64,000 nucleotides of DNA, taken from Stakelama pacifica. Its GTDB lineage: Bacteria > Pseudomonadota > Alphaproteobacteria > Sphingomonadales > Sphingomonadaceae. Positions 33,605 to 42,137 of this stretch are shown one piece after another. The stretch lies in NCBI RefSeq assembly GCF_004361835.1, contig NZ_SNWD01000011.1, positions 62,001 through 126,000 of the forward strand, read 5' to 3'. Position 1 is the first letter of the stretch; each line of letters starts with the position of its first letter. The translations under genes were made by a program, and so were the position numbers. The notes below the pieces were generated by a model, which made no database searches, was not told the DNA's origin, and saw nothing but the letters and a program-made list of their open reading frames with translations.

Positions 33605-35044
33605 TCACCGAAACGGCGGTTCGTTGAAGGCGCGCAGCTTCCGGCTGTGCAGGCCGGGGCCTTCGCGGCGTAGTTGCTCGCAGGTTTCGATGCCGATACG
33701 CATATGTTCGTTGATCGCGCGTTCGTAGAAGCGGTTGGCCTGTCCCGGCAGCTTCAATTCGCCATGCAGCGGCTTGTCCGATACGCATAGCAGCGTCCCG
33801 TAAGGCACGCGGAAGCGATAGCCCTGTGCGGCGATCGTCGCTGATTCCATGTCGATCCCGACCGCGCGGCTGAGCGAAAAGCGCAGCGCCGATTTGGAAT
33901 AGCTGAGCTCCCAGTTGCGATCGTCAGTCGTGACGATCGTGCCGGTGCGCAGGCGGCGCTTGAGCTTGTCGCCCGACTGGCCCGATACGCTCTCGGCTGC
34001 GCGGGCTAGCGCCTGCTGCACTTCCGCAATTGCCGGAACCGGGATTTCGGGCGGCAACACATCGTCGAGCACATGGTCGTCGCGCAGATAGGCATGGGCG
34101 AGCACATAATCGCCGATCCGCTGGCTGGGGCGAAGCCCGCCGCAATGGCCGATCATCAGCCATGCTTCCGGCCGCAGCACGGCGAGATGGTCGCAGATCG
34201 TCTTCGCATTGGACGGGCCGACACCAATATTGACCAGCGTGATCCCAGCGCGATCGGGTGCGATCAGGTGATAGGCAGGCATCTGATGCCGCCGCCACGC
34301 GCTGTCGGTGACCAGCTTGTCGACATCCTCGCCGCGCTCGACCATGATCCCGCCCGCGCCCGACACCGCAGTAAAGCGGCTGCCCTCGCCAAGCTGCGAA
34401 CAGGCCCAGCGGACGAATTCATCGACATAGCGATGATAGTTGGTGAAGAGGATATAGCGCTGCGTATGTTCGGGCGGCGTGCCGGTATAATGGCGCAATC
34501 GCGCGAGCGAAAAATCGGTGCGCAGCGCGTCGAACAGCGCGAGCGGGCGCTCCTCGCCTTCGTCCTGCACCCAGGTGCCGTCCGCGATCTCATCGCCGAT
34601 ATTGGCAAGCTCGGTCGCTGGGAAATAGCGTGCCAGCTCGCTCGCCGATACTTCGTCCAGGCTGAACGCATGACCGGGGTCGAGCACATAAGGGAAGGGA
34701 ATTTCCTGCGTGCCGGGGACCGCATCGACCTCCACGTCATAATCTTCCATCAGCAGCGTAAGCTGCTCCGTAAGATAATCGGCGAAGATCCCGGGCTTGG
34801 TAACGCTGATCCGATAAGCGCCAGGTTCGACCAGCCGCCCGAACGAGCGCGCCGGCGTCGGCTGATCCACCCCGCCGCGATAACGCAGGCGGATTTCGGG
34901 ATAAGCGAACGACCCGTCATGGCGCGCTTCGGGCGCGGGCGGCTTGCCGGTCGAAAGATACTGGTCGAGCGCGGCGCGAAGACGGCCGACCGAAGCGGTA
35001 TAGAGCCGATCGAGTTCGGCGACGATATCGGAAGCTTGCGTCAT
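33605..35044 (-). CDS. amn: AMP nucleosidase
   Basis: Hydrolyses AMP to adenine and ribose 5-phosphate, controlling adenylate pools. The 479-residue protein has the N-terminal AMP-nucleosidase domain (about 1-190, with RLRYRGGVDQPTPARSFGRL and EIPFPYVLDPGHAF) and a C-terminal nucleoside-phosphorylase-like domain. The latter has NIGVGPSNAKTICDHLAVLRPEAWLMIGHCGGL, the substrate-binding GIDMESATIAAQGYRFRVPYGTL and SDKPLHGELKLPGQAN. Length and motifs are normal. Confidence 0.94.
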   Translation of the reverse strand: MTQASDIVAELDRLYTASVGRLRAALDQYLSTGKPPAPEARHDGSFAYPEIRLRYRGGVDQPTPARSFGRLVEPGAYRISVTKPGIFADYLTEQLTLLMEDYDVEVDAVPGTQEIPFPYVLDPGHAFSLDEVSASELARYFPATELANIGDEIADGTWVQDEGEERPLALFDALRTDFSLARLRHYTGTPPEHTQRYILFTNYHRYVDEFVRWACSQLGEGSRFTAVSGAGGIMVERGEDVDKLVTDSAWRRHQMPAYHLIAPDRAGITLVNIGVGPSNAKTICDHLAVLRPEAWLMIGHCGGLRPSQRIGDYVLAHAYLRDDHVLDDVLPPEIPVPAIAEVQQALARAAESVSGQSGDKLKRRLRTGTIVTTDDRNWELSYSKSALRFSLSRAVGIDMESATIAAQGYRFRVPYGTLLCVSDKPLHGELKLPGQANRFYERAINEHMRIGIETCEQLRREGPGLHSRKLRAFNEPPFR

Positions 35045-35117
35045 CGTTCGCGGCTAAAGCCTGAAGGTTACGAGTGCAAGACTCCGCCTTGTTTTTTCGC
35101 CGCTCGTCGGGCCGGTT

Positions 35118-35414
35118 TCAGGTTGCGCTCGGCTTGACATGCGGCGGTTTGCGCGCATCGTCCTTTTTCTTTCCGGTCACGCGGAAGATGCCGAATGCAG
35201 CGCCGCCGATGGCGACAAGCGCGCCGGTGGCAAGTGCGACGGCGGCATAAGGCCGCTTCTTAGCCGCTGCCGAAGCGTCGTGCGCGGTGCGGCTCACTTT
35301 TTCTTTAGTGGCACGCGCGCTTTTCTTTGCCTTTTTCGAAACAGCATCCTGCGTGTCGCTGCTATTGGTCGCCGGGTCTGGCGTGGTATCGGGGCTGGTC
35401 GGTGTATTGGCCAT
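35118..35414 (-). CDS. Small Lys/Ala-rich membrane-anchored protein of unknown function
   Basis: A 98-residue protein with an acidic/Thr-Ser-Pro N-terminus (1-25), a strongly basic Lys/Ala segment (SKKAKKSARATKEKVSRTAH, about 26-45), one transmembrane helix (about 55-77) and a basic C-terminus. The design recalls YqjD/ElaB-type (DUF883) membrane-anchored ribosome-binding proteins, but the similarity is only in layout and I do not assign it. An AAGGGAAG ribosome-binding site precedes ATG 35414, supporting that it is expressed. Confidence 0.65.
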   Translation of the reverse strand: MANTPTSPDTTPDPATNSSDTQDAVSKKAKKSARATKEKVSRTAHDASAAAKKRPYAAVALATGALVAIGGAAFGIFRVTGKKKDDARKPPHVKPSAT

Positions 35415-35492
35415 GAATAGCTTCCCTTTTTGCTTGCCCCATCAACTCCGGCATCGGCGCCCGGGTTCCTTGTTCCGGGCGCCGAGCGACTA

Positions 35493-35972
35493 TTACATGG
35501 TTTCGAGCATATGTTCGGCTGAGCTGACGCGGAATTCGCCCGGTGCTTCGACGTCGACCTTCTCTACCTTGCCGTCATTAACGATCATCGCGAACCGCTG
35601 GCCGCGCGTGCCGAGGCCGAAGCCGCTGCCGTCCATTTCCAGCCCCAGCGCTTTCGCGAATTCGCCGTTACCGTCGGCGAGCATGGTGATGTCCCCGGCA
35701 TCGTTCTGCTGCTGCCAGGCCGACAGCACGAATGCATCGTTGACTGCGGTGCAGGCGATTTCGTCGACGCCTTTGGCCTTCAGATCATCGGCCTTTTCGA
35801 CGAAGCCGGGAAGATGCTTGGCCGAGCAGGTCGGCGTGAACGCGCCGGGCACGGAGAAGAGTGCGACTTTCCGGCCCTTGAAATATTCCTGCGCCTCAAC
35901 CTTGTCCGGGCCGTTTTCGGTGACGCGTACGAGCGTTACATTGGGGACGGTGTCCCCGACCTTGATCGTCAT
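35493..35972 (-). CDS. Peroxiredoxin, Prx5/AhpE-like
   Basis: Reduces hydrogen or alkyl peroxides using a cysteine thiol. The 159-residue protein has the peroxidatic C49 in PGAFTPTCS, the typical Prx5-class signature. It also has the segments AKHLPGFVEKADDLKAKGVDEIACTAVND and GTRGQRFAMIVNDGKV. No second (resolving) cysteine is placed as in atypical 2-Cys enzymes apart from C73 in IACTAVND, so glutathione or thioredoxin may resolve it. ATG 35972 gives the standard MTIKVGDTVPNV start. It is divergent from yqgE. Confidence 0.93.
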   Translation of the reverse strand: MTIKVGDTVPNVTLVRVTENGPDKVEAQEYFKGRKVALFSVPGAFTPTCSAKHLPGFVEKADDLKAKGVDEIACTAVNDAFVLSAWQQQNDAGDITMLADGNGEFAKALGLEMDGSGFGLGTRGQRFAMIVNDGKVEKVDVEAPGEFRVSSAEHMLETM

Positions 35973-36086
35973 AATCCTGTTTCCTTCATGGTTGTGCCTC
36001 AGATGCGTGCCACGGCGGAAACTCGGATGGAAGGCCCCGCTTTTCAAGCGTGGAACAACAGGGCGCAGTGCACTATTTGAATAATC

Positions 36087-36647
36087 ATGGACTCATGTCG
36101 CTTTCTAACCGGCCAGTTTCTCCTCGCGATGCCGGGGATCGGCGATCCCAGATTCGAACGCGCGGTCATCGCCATATGCGCCCATGATCCCGATGGCGCG
36201 ATGGGTATCGGAGTCGGCGCGGTGATCGACGGGCTGGGGCTGCACGATCTGCTCGGCCAGTTCGATATCGATCCGGGCGAAGCGCCCGACGCGCCCATCC
36301 ATTTCGGCGGGCCGGTGGAGCCGCGCCGGGGCTTCATCCTCCATTCGCCCGACTGGGCGGGGCAGGATACGGTGGAGGTCGCCGGCCGCTGGGCCTTGTC
36401 GGGCACGCTCGATGTGCTGAAGGCGATTGCGGCGGGCAACGGCCCTGCCGACTGGATCGTCGCGCTCGGCTATGCCGGATGGGGCGAGGGGCAGCTGGAC
36501 GAGGAAATGACCCGGATCGGCTGGTTCAATACCCCCGCCGAACCGGACCTCATCTTCGACACCGATGTCGACCGCCGCTGGGAAGCGGCGTTCGGCCAGG
36601 CGGGTATCGACCCGCGCCTGCTGGTCGCGGACGGCGGCAGCGCATAA
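36087..36647 (+). CDS. yqgE: YqgE/AlgH family protein (DUF179)
   Basis: A 186-residue protein with the family opening GQFLLAMPGIGDPRFERAVIAICAHDPDGAMGIGV. The middle block FGGPVEPRRGFILHS and the end GYAGWGEGQLDEEMTRIGWFNTPAEPDLIFDTDVDRRW also match. Widely conserved; function not established. Divergent from the peroxiredoxin gene with 114 bases between starts. Confidence 0.93.
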   Translation: MDSCRFLTGQFLLAMPGIGDPRFERAVIAICAHDPDGAMGIGVGAVIDGLGLHDLLGQFDIDPGEAPDAPIHFGGPVEPRRGFILHSPDWAGQDTVEVAGRWALSGTLDVLKAIAAGNGPADWIVALGYAGWGEGQLDEEMTRIGWFNTPAEPDLIFDTDVDRRWEAAFGQAGIDPRLLVADGGSA

Positions 36648-36668
36648 ACGGGGCGCGCCCGAAACCCG

Positions 36669-36688
36669 ATATAAAGGATTCTTTATAT
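36669..36688. promoter_or_regulatory. Candidate operator in the ahcY leader
   Basis: ATATAAAG (36669-36676) and CTTTATAT (36681-36688) form a perfect eight-base inverted repeat with the spacer GATT, in an AT-rich island within GC-rich DNA. It lies 104 bases upstream of the ahcY start. ArsR-type regulators sensing S-adenosylhomocysteine or methionine status are known to control ahcY and methionine genes in proteobacteria. Assignment here to such a regulator is inference. Confidence 0.5.
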
Positions 36689-36711
36689 AAGGTTTGCTTT
36701 CCCGCCGCCCA

Positions 36712-36776
36712 GCGATTAGGTGAGGGAGCACATGGCGGCGGGCATCGTGCCCCCGGCAACCCATACATTCACGATC
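36712..36776 (+). promoter_or_regulatory. Structured leader of ahcY, possible SAM-class riboswitch-like element
   Basis: The leader contains AGGTGAGGGAGC, then a hairpin GGGCA-TCG-TGCCC (36740-36752) followed at once by CCGGCAACC (36753-36761), and TTCAC that can pair with GTGA upstream. The CCGGCAACC string after a G/C hairpin recalls the core of SAM-I/SAM-IV-type RNAs, and ahcY is a sensible target. The complete consensus (second half and P4) is not visible, so this is a candidate only. Confidence 0.3.
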
Positions 36777-36791
36777 CAGGAGATTTGACCA

Positions 36792-38195
36792 GTGGCAACT
36801 GTCGCCGAAGCCCAGGACTATGTGATCAAGGACATTTCGCTTGCCGGCTATGGCCGCAAGGAGATCGAGATCGCCGAAACCGAAATGCCCGGCCTGATGG
36901 CGCTGCGCAAGGAATATGGCAGCGCAAAGCCGCTCAAGGGCGCGCGCATCACCGGTTCGCTGCACATGACGATCCAGACCGCGGTGCTGATCGAAACGCT
37001 GACCGCACTGGGTGCCGATGTGCGCTGGGCGACCTGCAACATCTATTCGACGCAGGACCATGCGGCGGCAGCGATCGCCGAAAGCGGCGTTCCGGTCTTC
37101 GCGGTAAAGGGTGAATCGATCGCCGATTACTGGGACTATGTCGGCCGGATTTTTGACTGGGGCGACGAAACCTGCAATCTGATCCTCGACGATGGCGGCG
37201 ATGCCACCATGTTCGCGCTGTGGGGCGCACGTCTGGAAGCGGGCGACACCATGCCCGAGCCGGAAAATGAAGAAGAGATCGAGATGCAGCGCGCGCTGAA
37301 AGCGTTCGTGAAGGCGCGTCCGGGCTATCTCACCGAAACCGTGAAGAACATTCGCGGCGTTTCGGAAGAAACCACCACCGGCGTGCATCGCCTCTATCAC
37401 CTGTCGAAGAAGGGCGCGCTTCCCTTCCCGGCGATCAACGTCAACGACTCCGTCACCAAGTCGAAGTTCGACAATCTTTATGGTTGTAAGGAATCGCTGG
37501 TCGACGCGATCCGCCGCGCGACCGACGTCATGCTGGCCGGTAAGGTCGCATGCGTGTGCGGTTTCGGCGATGTGGGCAAGGGTTCGGCGGACAGCCTCCG
37601 CAATGGCGGCGCTCGCGTGCTCGTGACCGAAATCGACCCGATCTGCGCGCTGCAGGCGGCGATGGAAGGCTATGAAGTCGTCACGATGGAAGATGCGGTG
37701 AAGCGCGCCGACATCTTCGTCACCGCCACCGGCAATGCCGATGTCATCACCGCCGAACATATGAAGGCGATGAAGAACATGGCGATCGTCTGCAATATCG
37801 GCCATTTCGACAGCGAAATTCAGATTTCGGCTCTGTCCAACTATAAATGGACCGAGATTAAGCCGCAGGTCGACCTCGTCGAGTTCCCGGACGGCAAGCA
37901 GATCATCGTTCTGGCGCGCGGTCGTCTCGTCAATCTGGGCTGCGCCACCGGCCATCCGAGCTTCGTGATGAGCTCCAGCTTCACCAATCAGGTGCTGGCG
38001 CAGCTCGAGCTTTGGGAACGGCACGACAATTATAAGAACGACGTGTACGTTCTGCCCAAGCATCTCGACGAAAAGGTTGCGGCGCTGCACCTCGACAAGC
38101 TGGGCGTGAAGCTGACCAAGCTCAGCCAGAAGCAGGCCGATTATATCGGCGTGCCGGTCGAAGGGCCGTTCAAGCCGGAACATTACCGCTATTGA
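36792..38195 (+). CDS. ahcY: Adenosylhomocysteinase (SAH hydrolase)
   Basis: Splits S-adenosylhomocysteine into adenosine and homocysteine, relieving inhibition of methyltransferases such as CheR and TrmD. The 467-residue protein has the substrate segment [20 protein letters not shown], the NAD-binding [21 protein letters not shown] and the C-terminal signature ending in KPEHYRY. It also carries the roughly 40-residue insertion (about 150-190) of the longer bacterial/eukaryote-type enzymes. The GTG start is preceded by CAGGAGA. A terminator follows. Confidence 0.97.
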   Translation: MATVAEAQDYVIKDISLAGYGRKEIEIAETEMPGLMALRKEYGSAKPLKGARITGSLHMTIQTAVLIETLTALGADVRWATCNIYSTQDHAAAAIAESGVPVFAVKGESIADYWDYVGRIFDWGDETCNLILDDGGDATMFALWGARLEAGDTMPEPENEEEIEMQRALKAFVKARPGYLTETVKNIRGVSEETTTGVHRLYHLSKKGALPFPAINVNDSVTKSKFDNLYGCKESLVDAIRRATDVMLAGKVACVCGFGDVGKGSADSLRNGGARVLVTEIDPICALQAAMEGYEVVTMEDAVKRADIFVTATGNADVITAEHMKAMKNMAIVCNIGHFDSEIQISALSNYKWTEIKPQVDLVEFPDGKQIIVLARGRLVNLGCATGHPSFVMSSSFTNQVLAQLELWERHDNYKNDVYVLPKHLDEKVAALHLDKLGVKLTKLSQKQADYIGVPVEGPFKPEHYRY

Positions 38196-38239
38196 TCGCA
38201 AGCGTCGCACCTTTGTGCGGCACAGGCGAAGCCAAAGCG

Positions 38240-38280
38240 ACGGGCCGCATCCTAACGGGATCGCGGCCCGTTTCTTTTTT
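38240..38280 (+). terminator. Rho-independent terminator after ahcY
   Basis: ACGGGCCGC (38240-38248) pairs with GCGGCCCGT (38263-38271), with partial inner pairing TCC/GGGA, followed by TTTCTTTTTT. It separates ahcY from the divL operon. Confidence 0.92.
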
Positions 38281-38377
38281 GCATGTCGAATTTGGCGAAT
38301 GCGTTTCGCAAGCGGTGATGATCGCTTAAAGAAGTGCGAATGACGCATGCCCGGCAGCCACAATCTGCGATACCATC

Positions 38378-40726
38378 ATGATCCGGCTGACCGAGATTCA
38401 GGCGGTCATGGTCGGCGTGCTGCTTGCGGCGGTGCTGGTGGTCGGGCTCGCACTGCTGTTCGTCGGGACACGGCGGTTGCGCATGGGCACAGCGCTGATC
38501 GGCGAAAATGCGCGTCAGCAGGCGTTTCTCGATTCCTCGCCGGCGCTGGTCATGATCGTCCGGTCGGATTCGCGGGTCGATTCCTCTCCGACTTTGGGCC
38601 TGTGGCTCGGCCTTGTCGATCAACCGGCGACGATTGACGATCTTGCCACCGCTGATGCCGGGCTGGACGAAGACGATTTTCGTATCTTCAGCGATGCCGT
38701 GACCGCGGCACGCCGGGCGGGCGCGCCGTTTCGCCTGTCGCTTCGCGTCAAACGCGGCGCGCGCTCGCTGCTCGCAGTGGGGCAGCGCGCGCCGGACCGG
38801 CTGAACGCGCCGGGCGGCGTGCTGATCTGGATGTTCGACGCTTCGGAGCTTCAGAGCCGGGCAGCGCGGCTGGGCGAGGAAGCGGAGGAGCTTCGCGCTG
38901 CCTTTACCTCGCTCACCGCGCTGATCGAGGCAGCGCCGATGCCGATGTGGTATCGCAATCGCGAGCTTCGCCTCGCCATGGTCAACACCGCGTATGTCCA
39001 TGCCGTCGATGCCGCCAACCATGCGCAGGTGATCGATCAGCAGATCGAACTGATCGAAGGATCGGGTATGGGCGGCCCGCTCGCCAACGCCGCGATCGCG
39101 CGCGATACCGGCCATCCGCAAACCGCGGCCGTCCCTGCGATCATTAAGGGCGAGCGGCGGATGCTGCGCATTCACGACCTGCCGCTGTTCGACGGCGGCG
39201 CAGCCGGTTTCGCGGTCGATATCGAGGAGCTGGAACAGGCGCGCGGCGGGCTGAAACGCTTTGCCGATGCGCAGCGCGCAATGCTCGACCGGCTCTCAGC
39301 GGGCGTGGCGCAGTTCGCCGCCGACCGCTCGCTGATCTTCTGCAATCAGCCGTTTCGGCGCATGTTCGCGATGCGTCCCGAATGGCTGGCCGATCGCCCC
39401 GAATTCGATCGCGTGCTCGAACGGATGCGCGAATCCAGCCGTCTGCCCGAAGTGCGCGACTTTCCCGGCTGGAAGGCCGAGCGGCGCGAATGGTTTCACG
39501 CGCAAAGCCCGGAGATCGAGGAAAGCTGGCACCTGCCCGGCGGTATCCATCTGCGCGTTGTCGCCCAGCCGCTGCCCGAGGGCGGGCTGCTCATCATCTT
39601 CGAGGATCGCACCGAACAGGTGCAGCTGGCCAGCGCGCGCGACACGCTGCTGCGCGTGCGGACCGCGATGTTCGACAACCTGTTCGAATCGCTCGGCGTC
39701 TTCGCTTCGGACGGGCGGTTGCAGCTGTGGAACGAAAAATTCCGCCGCGTATGGGATTTTGACGAAGATCTGCTCGCCCGGCACCCGCGCATCGATGCGC
39801 TGGTGAAGGCAGGCGAGGCAAGGCTTAGCGATCCCCGCCAGACTGCGCTGATCAGCGAGCTCGTGCGCTCGGCTACGGTCGAACGCAAACAGCGCGGCGG
39901 CCGGATCGCGTTCACCGACGGGCGCCATTTCGAACTGACGGCAGTCCCGCTGCCCGACGGCAACGCGCTGTTCACCATGCTCGACATTTCGGACAGCAAA
40001 CGAATCGAACAGGCGCTTCGCGACCGCAACGAGGCGCTGGAAACCGCCGACCGGGTGAAGAGCGCGTTCGTCGCCAATATGAGCTATGAACTGCGCACGC
40101 CGCTCACCTCGATCAAGGGGTTCACCGAGATGCTCCACGGCGGCTATGCCGGGCAGCTGAGCGCCGCCGGGACCGGCTATGCCGAGGCGATCCTCCAATC
40201 GGTGACCCGGCTCTCGACGCTGATCGACGATGTGCTCGACCTCACCGAAGGGGATGAGGAGATACCGCGCGAGCCCGTCGACCTCGAACATATCGCCGGT
40301 GCCGCCGCCGAAACGCTGGCTCCGATCGCTGCCGAGCGCGGCGTCGTGCTTGCGCTCGATGTTCATGGTTCGGCGGGAACGGTGCGCGGTGATCCGCGCC
40401 GCATCCGTCAGGCAATCGAGCATTTGCTGCGCTTTTCGATCAACGGCCTCGGCCCCGGCGGGCGGCTGTTGCTGCATGTCGATGGCGATGCCGATTCGGC
40501 GCGGATCATCGTGTCCGATGACGGGCCGGGCATGAGTCAGGAGGCAGCGAACCATGCGTTCGACCGCTTCGCCAGCTCGGCAATCGTCGGGCCGGGCAGC
40601 GATCCCGCGCTCGGGCTCGGCCTGCCGCTCGCCAAACGCTTTGTCGAGGCGCATGGCGGTACGGTGACGATGCTTTCCCAGCCGGGAGAAGGGATGTTGA
40701 TGACGATCGGACTGCCGCGCGGATGA
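38378..40726 (+). CDS. divL: DivL-type pseudo-histidine kinase (PAS domains, Tyr in the H box)
   Basis: A 782-residue membrane protein: one N-terminal transmembrane helix (about 8-30), PAS-like regions (about 45-170, 185-290, 310-420 and 435-545), a dimerisation/phosphotransfer helix and an ATPase-like domain (about 650-780). The H box reads VANMSYELRTPLTSIKGF, with Y570 in place of the phospho-accepting His. This is the hallmark of DivL, which in Caulobacter acts as a scaffold/sensor that links DivK to the CckA-CtrA cell-cycle pathway. The G boxes DDGPGM and GLGLPLAK are kept, but the N box is degenerate (HLLRFSINGL). It likely controls the cell cycle by binding, not by autophosphorylation. 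Confidence 0.85.
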   Translation: MIRLTEIQAVMVGVLLAAVLVVGLALLFVGTRRLRMGTALIGENARQQAFLDSSPALVMIVRSDSRVDSSPTLGLWLGLVDQPATIDDLATADAGLDEDDFRIFSDAVTAARRAGAPFRLSLRVKRGARSLLAVGQRAPDRLNAPGGVLIWMFDASELQSRAARLGEEAEELRAAFTSLTALIEAAPMPMWYRNRELRLAMVNTAYVHAVDAANHAQVIDQQIELIEGSGMGGPLANAAIARDTGHPQTAAVPAIIKGERRMLRIHDLPLFDGGAAGFAVDIEELEQARGGLKRFADAQRAMLDRLSAGVAQFAADRSLIFCNQPFRRMFAMRPEWLADRPEFDRVLERMRESSRLPEVRDFPGWKAERREWFHAQSPEIEESWHLPGGIHLRVVAQPLPEGGLLIIFEDRTEQVQLASARDTLLRVRTAMFDNLFESLGVFASDGRLQLWNEKFRRVWDFDEDLLARHPRIDALVKAGEARLSDPRQTALISELVRSATVERKQRGGRIAFTDGRHFELTAVPLPDGNALFTMLDISDSKRIEQALRDRNEALETADRVKSAFVANMSYELRTPLTSIKGFTEMLHGGYAGQLSAAGTGYAEAILQSVTRLSTLIDDVLDLTEGDEEIPREPVDLEHIAGAAAETLAPIAAERGVVLALDVHGSAGTVRGDPRRIRQAIEHLLRFSINGLGPGGRLLLHVDGDADSARIIVSDDGPGMSQEAANHAFDRFASSAIVGPGSDPALGLGLPLAKRFVEAHGGTVTMLSQPGEGMLMTIGLPRG

Positions 40727-41166
40727 TCCTTCAGGGCGAAGCGGATAGTCAGGCATTCGGGCGGCGGCTGGCGCGGAGCGCGCGGCCGGGCGACCTGATC
40801 GGACTTACCGGACCGCTGGGCGCGGGCAAGACGAGCATTGCGCGCGGGCTACTCGCCGAACTGGGGCTGGCGGGGGAGGCGCCGTCGCCCAGCTTTGCGA
40901 TCGTCCAGCCCTATGACCCGCCTGAGGTGCGCTTTCCCGTGCTGCATGTCGATCTCTACCGGATCGAGGCGCCGGACGAGGCGGGCGAGCTTGGCCTTGA
41001 CGAAGCGCGGCTGGATTCGCTGCTGGTTGTCGAATGGCCCGAACGGCTGGGCGAGGCATGGCTTGCCGATGCCCTGTGGCTCACCCTGTCGGTCGATGAA
41101 TCGGGCGCACGCACCTTGACAGCGCGAGTGCCGGAGGCATGGAGGGCCCGATGGCCGTTGACATGA
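40723..41166 (+). CDS. tsaE: tRNA t6A biosynthesis ATPase TsaE
   Basis: TsaE drives the TsaBD complex that makes threonylcarbamoyl-A37 in tRNAs decoding ANN codons. The 147-residue protein has Walker A GPLGAGKT (30-37), the SPSFAIVQPY switch-like segment, HVDLYRIE and the VVEWPERLGE motif. Its start overlaps the divL stop in an ATGA arrangement, and its own end overlaps amgK. Its product is the substrate of MtaB at 14 kb. Confidence 0.95.
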   Translation: MILQGEADSQAFGRRLARSARPGDLIGLTGPLGAGKTSIARGLLAELGLAGEAPSPSFAIVQPYDPPEVRFPVLHVDLYRIEAPDEAGELGLDEARLDSLLVVEWPERLGEAWLADALWLTLSVDESGARTLTARVPEAWRARWPLT

Positions 41167-42137
41167 ATCCGCCCGCAGAGGCATCTGATTTTCTTGCACG
41201 TTCCGGTTGGGGCGATGCCGCGATCCAGCCGCTTGCCGGAGATGCGTCGTTCCGCCGCTATTTCCGCGTCGTCGCGCCGGGAAGAAGCGCGGTGCTGATG
41301 GACGCGCCGCCGCCGCAGGAGGATCCGCGCCCCTTTATCGCCATCGCCGAATGGCTGTCGCTGCGGGGGTTCGCCGCGCCGCAGATTCTGGCGCGCGACC
41401 TCGATCACGGGCTGGTGCTGCTTCAGGATTTCGGCGACGCGCGGATGCGCGAAACCGTCGATGCGGCACCCGAAAGCGAGCTTCGCCTGTATGAAGCGGC
41501 GGTCGATCTGCTCGTCCGCCTCGCCGAACATGAGGCCGCGCCCGTCCGCCCCTATGACCGGCAGGAATATCAGCGTGAGGCCGGGCTGTTCACCGAATGG
41601 TATTGCCCGGCGGTCGGGCTTACGGTCGATGGGACAAGCTATCGCGCGGCATGGGACGCGGTGCTCGACCGGTTGCCCGCCACGCCGGCGGTAACCGTGC
41701 TGCGCGACTATCATGCCGAAAATATCATGCTGATCGGCGGGCAGGCCGAAACGCTGGGTCTGCTCGATTTTCAGGACGCGCTTGCCGGGCATCCGGCCTA
41801 TGACCTCGTCTCGCTGCTTCAGGATGCGCGCCGCGACGTTCCGGCGGAGCTGGAGGCGGCGGTGCTCGGCCGGTACAGCCGCCGCACCGGCGCGGGCGAC
41901 GATTTCCTCAACGCCTATCATGTGCTCGGCGCGCAGCGGAATGCGAAGATCATCGGCATTTTCACCCGGTTGTGGAAGCGCGATTCGAAACCGCGTTATG
42001 CGGCGCTCTGCCCGCGGGTCTGGCGCTATCTCGAACGCGACCTCGCGCATCCTGCGCTTGTCCCGGTGAAGACATGGTTCGATGCGAATATCCCCGCCGA
42101 CCGACGGGGTGACCCCCTGATTCTGGCGAACGGATAA
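41151..42137 (+). CDS. amgK: N-acetylmuramate/N-acetylglucosamine anomeric kinase AmgK
   Basis: Phosphorylates recycled MurNAc (and GlcNAc) at the anomeric carbon; MurU then makes UDP-MurNAc directly, bypassing de novo steps and fosfomycin-sensitive MurA. The product (about 328 residues) has an APH-type kinase fold with GDASFRRYFRV (ATP lid), the catalytic loop LRDYHAENIML and the metal-binding LLDFQDAL. The VLLQDFGD segment and RNAKIIGIFTRLWKRDSKPRY tail fit AmgK-family enzymes. The start is uncertain among ATG 41139, 41151 and 41163; the last gives an ATGA overlap with tsaE. The next gene murU confirms the pathway. Confidence 0.9.
   Translation: MAVDMNPPAEASDFLARSGWGDAAIQPLAGDASFRRYFRVVAPGRSAVLMDAPPPQEDPRPFIAIAEWLSLRGFAAPQILARDLDHGLVLLQDFGDARMRETVDAAPESELRLYEAAVDLLVRLAEHEAAPVRPYDRQEYQREAGLFTEWYCPAVGLTVDGTSYRAAWDAVLDRLPATPAVTVLRDYHAENIMLIGGQAETLGLLDFQDALAGHPAYDLVSLLQDARRDVPAELEAAVLGRYSRRTGAGDDFLNAYHVLGAQRNAKIIGIFTRLWKRDSKPRYAALCPRVWRYLERDLAHPALVPVKTWFDANIPADRRGDPLILANG

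Noticed and set aside
36105..38363. A long minus-strand open frame across yqgE and ahcY
   Set aside because: It is antisense to clearly coding genes and runs through the ahcY leader and terminator; no protein family is recognisable.
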